The notes below the pieces were generated by a model. It saw only the letters and a list, made by a program, of their open reading frames with translations. It searched no databases and was not told the DNA's origin. This document shows, piece after piece, positions 58,296 through 64,000 of a DNA stretch of 64,000 bases (position 1 is its first letter; each line of letters begins with the position of its first letter). The stretch lies in contig OZ022499.1 of NCBI GenBank assembly GCA_963989385.1, positions 102,098,786 through 102,162,785 on the forward strand, written 5' to 3'. The position numbers and the translations under genes are program-made. The DNA is from Ctena decussata (taxonomy: Eukaryota > Mollusca > Bivalvia > Lucinida > Lucinidae).

Positions 58296-61280
58296 TCAAG
58301 CAACATCTGCTTCTATGGGTGAATCTTGATGTCTGTCTAGTCTATATCCGGTGTTTATATGCGTCATGTAGCAGGTGGCGGTGAATTTAGCGGGATGACT
58401 ATGCCAGTGGTTGTTGAGGCGGCTCTTAAATGAGTTCAGAGAGGGTGCCCTAACTACAGTTTCTGGTAACGAATTCCACGTGTCAATCACTCTGTTACTG
58501 AAGCTTTGACGTCTTACATTTAACCGTGCTCTGGGTTTAAACAGTTTAAGAGAATGGCCCCTGGTCCCTCCATGGGGTGCAAATGTAAATAACTTGCTGA
58601 TATCGACTTTATCAATTTGGTTAATTATCTTATACACTTGTACCATGTCGGCTCTAGCTCGCCGATATTCCAACGTTGGTAAACCGAGGTGCTTTAATCT
58701 CTCTTCATAGGACATATGGCTGATACTTTTCACCAAACGCGTAGCCCTTCGCTGGACATTTTCAATGGTTATCTTATCCTTTTTATATAATGGTGACCAA
58801 ATTTGGGTTGCATATTCTAAATGAGGGCGTACCATTGTTTTGTACAAATTTAAAAACATTTCTTTATCAAGATAAGTGAAGGTCCTAAAAATTATTCCAA
58901 CATTTCTATTGGCTATATTCACTTTTGATGTTATGTGCTCTCTAAATTTCAAATCTCCATCTATTACTACACCCAAATCTTTTTCAAATTTTACTTTTTC
59001 AATGACTACAGGTTCTACATCTCCTTTCATTTTGTATGTTGAAACAGTGTCGCGTTTCCCAACATGCAGGTGGTGACACTTTGATTTGTTAAAAAACATT
59101 TTCCATGTTTCAGCCCAATTTTCAGCTGCTGTTATGTTATCTTGCAAAACAGTCCTCTTGTCATCTGATTTAACCCCACTGAAGAGTTTTCCATCGTCAG
59201 CAAAAAGCTTCACACATACATTTATTGCGTCAGGGAGGTCGTTTATAAAAATTAAAAATAATATTGGTCCAAGGACACTCCCTTGGGGAATTCCACTTGT
59301 TATGCTTCTCCATACTGACTTTGAGCCGTTGATTGTAACTCTCTGTTTTCTGTCCGAAAGAAACTCCTTAACCCATTCATAGATTTTCCCAGTAATTCCG
59401 TAATTGTACAATTTCTTTAATAGCCTACCATGGGGAACTTTATCGAAAGCTTTACAGAAATCTAAGTAAATGACATCAACATCTTCTCCATTGTCCAAAG
59501 ATTCTGTTAATTCCTCCATGAACTCGAGCAGCTGCGTAACACACGATTTTCCAGCGACAAACCCGTGTTGTGCATATGAAAACAGGTTATTTGAGGTCAT
59601 ATGATTTACAATGGCGTCCCTTATAATTCTTTCTAGTAGTTTTCCTGGGACTGATGTCAAACTTATAGGTCTGTAGTTTTCAGCACTCTTTTTATTTCCC
59701 TTCTTAAAAATTGGTGTTACGTTGGCTACTTTCCACACTTCAGGTAAAATGCTCTCGTCAATTGATTTTTGAAATATAATCCTTAATGGTTCTTTAATAA
59801 AGGGTTGAGATTCTTTTAGGAATTTTGGGTGGATATTATCCGGCCCTTGTGATTTTGACTGTTTTAACTTGGTTATTGCTCGTTCAATATGTTCATCCCT
59901 AACTGAAATGTAGTTTAGTTCCTGTTCATACTGGCGTCTATCAAAGTCTGGTATTGGTCCATCTCCCTCTTTTTCAAACACACTGGCAAAGAAGTCATTC
60001 AAAATATCAGCAGTCTCCTGGTCATTTTCTGATAATACACCCGATGAATTGGTGAGATTTGATACGGCTGATTTTGTCTTTGTCTTTGACCTAACGTAGC
60101 TCCAGAAGAGTTTATTATCTGTTTTGATTTTTGCAGTGAGGTCCTTTTCATACATATATTTGGCTTTCCTAAGCTCCGATGTGACAATATTTCTGGAATT
60201 TTTGTACTTATTATAGTTGTCTTGCGACATACAGTACTTGTATTTCAACCATTTTCTGTGTTTGTTTCTAATAGCATCAAGACAGCTTCTATTTACATAT
60301 GGGTTGTTCTTGCTTCCTTCATCTCTTACCTTGCTCACCGGTATGAATTTTTCTATTAATTGGATAATTATTTCAGCAAGATAAGACCATGATTGAGTCA
60401 AGTCCAATCCTTGTAACTCTTTATTCCAATCTAGTTGTTGGAGAGCTGTGTTGATGGACTGGTAGTCTCCCTTGAAAAAGTTGAATTTCTTGACATCATG
60501 TGTTTTCTTGACCTCTGTGTAACAGTTAAAAACAAATAAAAGTCCTAGGTGGTCACTTTTACCCAGACCTGAGTTATAATCTATATTACTTATCATGTTC
60601 TCCTCGTTTGTTATGATGAGATCCAACAAAGATGGCTCATTGTTTTCTCTAACTCTTGTTGGTTCCTTCACATGTTGGAATAGAAAACAATCGCGAATAC
60701 ATTCTAGAAATATGGTGGCTATATGTTCTTCCCCTACTGTTGTTGAATAATTTTTCCAGTCTATTTCTCTGAGATTAAAGTCACCCATCAACAGTAGGTG
60801 AGAATATCTTGAAGAGCTGACTTTCCTTAGCAGTTCAACTAAGCTATTGAAGTTATCCCTAGAGCTACCGGGACTTCTGTAAATACATCCTATCACAATT
60901 TCATCGCTATGTTTTAAGCTTATCTTGCAGAACACATTTTCTTGAAAAATTGTTTCTATCACTAGCTGTGAAGCTGAGTATTTCTTTTTAATGTAAAGTA
61001 CTACTCCTCTACCTTCCTCAATAGAATTCAGAAACATATCATAATCACTAAGGAGGAATAGTGTTTCATCTAAATCAAGGAAATGTCTTTTGGGTAAAAC
61101 TTCTGTAATGCCAATAATGTCAGGTGACTCTTGGCTGATCAATATTTCTAATTCTGATCTTTTGGTCTGGGTAAAACAATCAACATTGGTATAAAAACAT
61201 TTCAGATCATTTTGAATTAAAATTTCACTAAAACTGTTGTCTCTAGGAACAGCATTATTTACATTGTTAAAACATGCATC
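58296..61280 (-). CDS. LINE ORF2: AP endonuclease and reverse transcriptase
   Basis: Open frame of 994 codons plus stop. The N-terminal endonuclease runs from CFYTNVDCF with GITEV, LLMGDFNLREIDW and SGLGKSDH (catalytic Asp/His motifs). The reverse transcriptase has FKKGNKKSAENYRPISLTSV, IYLDFCKAFDKVPHGRLL, GIPQGSVLGPILFLIFINDL and the FADD active site near 59200, with F in place of the usual Y. The C-terminal block PHLEYATQIWSP...IENVQRRATRLV is typical of the CR1/L2/jockey group. No frameshift is seen. The frame opens directly after the ORF1 TAG, and its first ATG lies inside the endonuclease (DYDMFLNS), so normal AUG initiation would lose conserved sequence. It sits in SOS intron 1 on the same strand as SOS. 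Confidence 0.93.
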   Translation of the reverse strand, partial: DACFNNVNNAVPRDNSFSEILIQNDLKCFYTNVDCFTQTKRSELEILISQESPDIIGITEVLPKRHFLDLDETLFLLSDYDMFLNSIEEGRGVVLYIKKKYSASQLVIETIFQENVFCKISLKHSDEIVIGCIYRSPGSSRDNFNSLVELLRKVSSSRYSHLLLMGDFNLREIDWKNYSTTVGEEHIATIFLECIRDCFLFQHVKEPTRVRENNEPSLLDLIITNEENMISNIDYNSGLGKSDHLGLLFVFNCYTEVKKTHDVKKFNFFKGDYQSINTALQQLDWNKELQGLDLTQSWSYLAEIIIQLIEKFIPVSKVRDEGSKNNPYVNRSCLDAIRNKHRKWLKYKYCMSQDNYNKYKNSRNIVTSELRKAKYMYEKDLTAKIKTDNKLFWSYVRSKTKTKSAVSNLTNSSGVLSENDQETADILNDFFASVFEKEGDGPIPDFDRRQYEQELNYISVRDEHIERAITKLKQSKSQGPDNIHPKFLKESQPFIKEPLRIIFQKSIDESILPEVWKVANVTPIFKKGNKKSAENYRPISLTSVPGKLLERIIRDAIVNHMTSNNLFSYAQHGFVAGKSCVTQLLEFMEELTESLDNGEDVDVIYLDFCKAFDKVPHGRLLKKLYNYGITGKIYEWVKEFLSDRKQRVTINGSKSVWRSITSGIPQGSVLGPILFLIFINDLPDAINVCVKLFADDGKLFSGVKSDDKRTVLQDNITAAENWAETWKMFFNKSKCHHLHVGKRDTVSTYKMKGDVEPVVIEKVKFEKDLGVVIDGDLKFREHITSKVNIANRNVGIIFRTFTYLDKEMFLNLYKTMVRPHLEYATQIWSPLYKKDKITIENVQRRATRLVKSISHMSYEERLKHLGLPTLEYRRARADMVQVYKIINQIDKVDISKLFTFAPHGGTRGHSLKLFKPRARLNVRRQSFSNRVIDTWNSLPETVVRAPSLNSFKSRLNNHWHSHPAKFTATCYMTHINTGYRLDRHQDSPIEADVA

Positions 61281-62366
61281 CTAAAAGTCACAATTTGTCT
61301 GAGACTGATTGTCAGTCTCAGCAAAACTATTTCCCACAAAATGACCCCCTGTGATAGTATTTTCTCCTAGTATAGTACTATCGTCATATGGCTGGGATAA
61401 TTGGGGATCTAACTGTGAATCATCTATCGGATTCATCTGGGACAGGACACCGCCCCTAACCATAACAGGACTTGGTGCCGAGAAGCCAAATTCCATTGCT
61501 ACTGGTGATTGGCCTTCTTGTTGACCAGGCTGAGGGTTCTTTCTACCTTTATTACTCTTGGTTTCTGCAATTCTTTTTCTTCTTTCATCCCTCTGTAATG
61601 GCGTCAAATCTTTGCCAAAGATAACTCTCCTAAATTCCGGTGCTGCCTTTGTTGATATATGCCTTGCGTTGTTCAAGATAGCTTTCCTTTGTGCTTTATT
61701 ACTTAAAATAATTTTAACAGGTCTAATCTTATTCTGTGTCTTTTTCCCTAATCTGTAGAAGGTTACCATTTCTAACTCATCCACTCCTATGCTGCTACAT
61801 ATTTTTCGTATATCTTCCTCATCCTGTGCTTTATTATCTTGACCAGATTGGTTGCTATGCTCCTCTAAATTAAAGATTGTAATGTTTAACTCTCTACGTT
61901 TTCGATCTTCTAGCTCCCTGTTTCTCTTGTCCACAATACTATCTATATCTACCCTCAGACTATCCAGTATATCAGTTTTCATACCAATAACACTACTCTT
62001 GATCTCGTTCTTAGTTGTTGTTTCAAGTTTCTCCATTCTATCTTCTAAGGTTTTCATTCTCTGGTCGTGTTTATTCTGGATATCATGCACAGCTCCTGCA
62101 ATATTTTCCAGTGTAGGAAACATAGACTTACAACAGTCACAGGTCCAATGAAAATTTGTTAACTCTCCATTGTTTATACATTGATATAGGGTTTCACTAA
62201 TTCCGGCACATTTCAAGCAGTAATACAGCTTACATCCTGTGCAGTTTATTTTATCTTGTACTTCACTATTACATTTCTGACAAGAAAACGAAGTGCACTC
62301 ATCCTCACTGGACCCCTGCCTGATCCGTTTATTTAACTGGCCTTTAGTAGTACCTGCACAAGCCAT
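61281..62366 (-). CDS. LINE ORF1: PHD-like zinc finger, coiled coil, RNA-binding region
   Basis: Intact 361-residue ORF1 of a CR1/L2-like non-LTR retrotransposon, expected to bind element RNA. It starts ATG (MACAGTTKGQ). A PHD-like cluster spans residues 29-79 (C29, C32, C42, C45, C50, C53, W74, C76, C79), with Cys where PHD fingers usually have His. A Lys/Glu-rich probable coiled coil covers about 95-155. An RRM-like stretch follows, with LNITIFNLEEHS and TFYRLGKKTQNKIRPVKIIL, as in ORF1 proteins of many LINEs. It ends QSQTNCDF-TAG at 61281. The next codon continues in the same frame into ORF2. Confidence 0.88.
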   Translation of the reverse strand: MACAGTTKGQLNKRIRQGSSEDECTSFSCQKCNSEVQDKINCTGCKLYYCLKCAGISETLYQCINNGELTNFHWTCDCCKSMFPTLENIAGAVHDIQNKHDQRMKTLEDRMEKLETTTKNEIKSSVIGMKTDILDSLRVDIDSIVDKRNRELEDRKRRELNITIFNLEEHSNQSGQDNKAQDEEDIRKICSSIGVDELEMVTFYRLGKKTQNKIRPVKIILSNKAQRKAILNNARHISTKAAPEFRRVIFGKDLTPLQRDERRKRIAETKSNKGRKNPQPGQQEGQSPVAMEFGFSAPSPVMVRGGVLSQMNPIDDSQLDPQLSQPYDDSTILGENTITGGHFVGNSFAETDNQSQTNCDF

Positions 62367-62523
62367 TTTAACAGCCTGATATTTAAATGGTCTAACAACA
62401 ACCTAGCTTAATATTTGCTGGCACTAAATTCAAGAGTATGGCGATGCAATCATCGGCACATACAATTAGTACTCCGAGTAGCAGAATTTCTATGATGATT
62501 TAACATATGTATTTGCTCACATA

Positions 62524-63063
62524 CACTCAGCAAAATTTCTAATTGGTCAGTTTTCTAATATGCAGAAATATGATTTTTAAATCGTATTTTTGAATATAAT
62601 TATAATCAAAATTTTGGGCTGTTATCTACTTATTGAAAGTTAATGTTGTAATCAAAACTTTATCGTAGTATTAGAGTTATGACCCCTTCTATGTAAACCA
62701 TAGAATGCTTTGAAAACACATACAGGCTGCATCAAACTTCCACAAAAACATGATATTTTAGAAGTAAATAAAGTTTTTCATCATAAAAACATGGGGTATG
62801 GTTTTAGTCTTCATGCATTTTTCACCTGTATTAATTTTAATATTGACGTTTTCAAATTACCTCCCTTTCAATGTTTGTGTAAATCCTAATAGACACCTCG
62901 AATTGATGTAAATCATTTTGCAAATCCATAAGCGCTTGTGCTGCTTGTAAAATACAAGAATATCTGTACATTTGTTCGTCCTAGTTGGTAGTCAGGCTAA
63001 TCTTAATCTGCTTAAGGCTTAATTCTATGGCAAAAAGTGACCAATTAGAAATTTTGTTGAGTG
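62524..63063. mobile_element. Mariner/Tc1-like non-autonomous element
   Basis: 540 bp between terminal inverted repeats: CACTCAGCAAAATTTCTAAT at the left, and the complement of CACTCAACAAAATTTCTAAT at the right, extending to about 26 bp with one mismatch. It is flanked by TA on both sides. No transposase ORF. Confidence 0.7.
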
Positions 63064-63230
63064 TAGTTTAAAGTGTCACTTAGTACTTAAGCTTTATATG
63101 GTAACAACACAGTTTTTGTTCACCTGATTTTATAGTGACTCTTAACACTTAGGTATGTCTTCAAATTTAATAAGGCCTAATGCACTGTAATCAATTTAAC
63201 ATTTGTAAGTGTCTCTTAGTACTTAAGAAA

Positions 63231-63775
63231 TTTATGGCATATGGCGAAGCAATCATCGACACACGTCTAGCTATATTCACTGGATATAAATATTTAACAC
63301 AATGGATTTGGTCGCCCTGTTTAAAGTGTTTCTTGGCACTTAACTAACTGTATATTTAAGTATGGCGATGCAATCATCGACACATACGACTGACTTTTCA
63401 AATGCACAACGTCCGTTACTGGATATAATTAACACAATGTAATTGGTCACCATGACAGGCGTGTCTCTAAGCATTTGGTCACGATGCAATCATCGACACA
63501 CAACTAGCTATATTCACTAGATATATTTAACACAATGAATTTGGTCACCCTGTTTAAAGTGTCTCTTGGCACTTAATTAACTGTATATTTAAATATGGCG
63601 ATGCAATCATCGACACATACGACTGACTCTTCAAATGTACAACGTCCGTTTCTGGATATAATTAACACAGTGTATTTGGTCACCATGACAGGCGTGTCTC
63701 TAAGCACTTAAAAGAGTTATATATGCTTTGATGCCCTAGTATGCTGATGCAATCTTCGTCCCATACGAATTCACT
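63231..63775. repeat. Tandem repeats of about 117 bp in the LINE 5' region
   Basis: Boxes GATGCAATCATCGACACA start at 63245 (variant), 63367, 63483, 63600 and 63746 (variant), spaced 116-122 bp then 146. Alternate units are more alike: both 63367 and 63600 are followed by ACATACGACTGACT, then by ACGTCCGTT, giving a dimeric unit of about 233 bp. Confidence 0.7.
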
Positions 63776-64000
63776 CTTCTGATGGCACAAACATCAACTA
63801 AATTTACTGGATTTTAGTACCCAATTCCACAGAGATAAATGTTAATTCTGCAATAGTTTGTGGGTTAATGTGCAGTGGAAAAATTTACATTCAGTATACA
63901 AACTTGTAGTTTATAATTTATTGTAAGGCGAAAAGTTGTATTTTGGCGTTTATTCAACTCATAGCAGTGCTCACTTTCTAATACACTCTAATACAATGGC

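Larger units (their letters stand above)
58257..63770 (-). mobile_element. CR1/L2-like LINE, near complete
   Basis: Contains ORF1 and ORF2. The 3' end carries two copies of the 14-mer TTACTTACTGTAAC (+ strand, 58257-58284), the short tandem tail expected for this clade, with no poly-A. The 5' region beyond ORF1 includes GATGCAATCATCGACACA boxes at 62443, 63245, 63367, 63483, 63600 and 63746, suggesting the element reaches at least 63.77 kb. The 5' boundary and target-site duplication were not found. A mariner-like element is inserted at 62524-63063. Confidence 0.75.

Noticed and set aside
58876..59382. Two + strand open frames within the LINE
   Set aside because: Antisense shadows of the reverse transcriptase frame.

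Overview
The window is animal nuclear DNA: AT-rich, with small coding exons, GT-AG introns of up to several kb, and a very dense load of transposable elements. The repeat types (minisatellite-bearing elements with a terminal hairpin, tRNA-SINEs with a conserved central domain, palindromic MITEs) are those reported from bivalve molluscs, so a bivalve, perhaps a heterodont clam, is the best guess. The species cannot be read from the sequence.

Two host genes are present and converge tail to tail. On the + strand at the left edge (422-2499) are the last three coding exons of cytoplasmic dynein 1 heavy chain. On the - strand, from 57037 down to 15626, lie 22 exons of a Son of sevenless (SOS) Ras/Rac exchange factor. 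They encode 1279 residues in one unbroken frame: histone fold, DH, PH, REM, Cdc25 and a proline-rich Grb2-binding tail. Only the N-terminal exon is missing. Every exon junction keeps frame with GT-AG borders.

The roughly 13 kb between the genes and almost all SOS introns are repeats. They fall into (1) elements called HP here (families W, X, Y, Z, U, V), which share a short 5' motif inverted in a 3' hairpin, a GGAC- or GACGCC-type microsatellite before it and usually a tandem-repeat core, and which resemble pearl elements / Helentron-type non-autonomous elements; (2) palindromic foldback MITEs, called F, P, G, M and N here; (3) tRNA-derived SINEs; (4) short non-autonomous DNA transposons (pogo-like, mariner-like and an unassigned TIR element); (5) one CR1/L2-like LINE (58257 to beyond 63.7 kb) in SOS intron 1. 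Its two ORFs are intact and lie in one frame, separated by a single TAG.

Nesting is extensive (HP-W in F, G in F, HP-X in P, HP-Y or HP-Z in HP-X, SINE in M) and lets several empty sites be reconstructed. The observations most worth a second look are the modular HP group with a shared core box, the X platform carrying different inner modules, a minisatellite matching the SOS exon 18 donor, a LINE tail serving as the exon 15 acceptor, and the LINE's ORF1-TAG-ORF2 layout.
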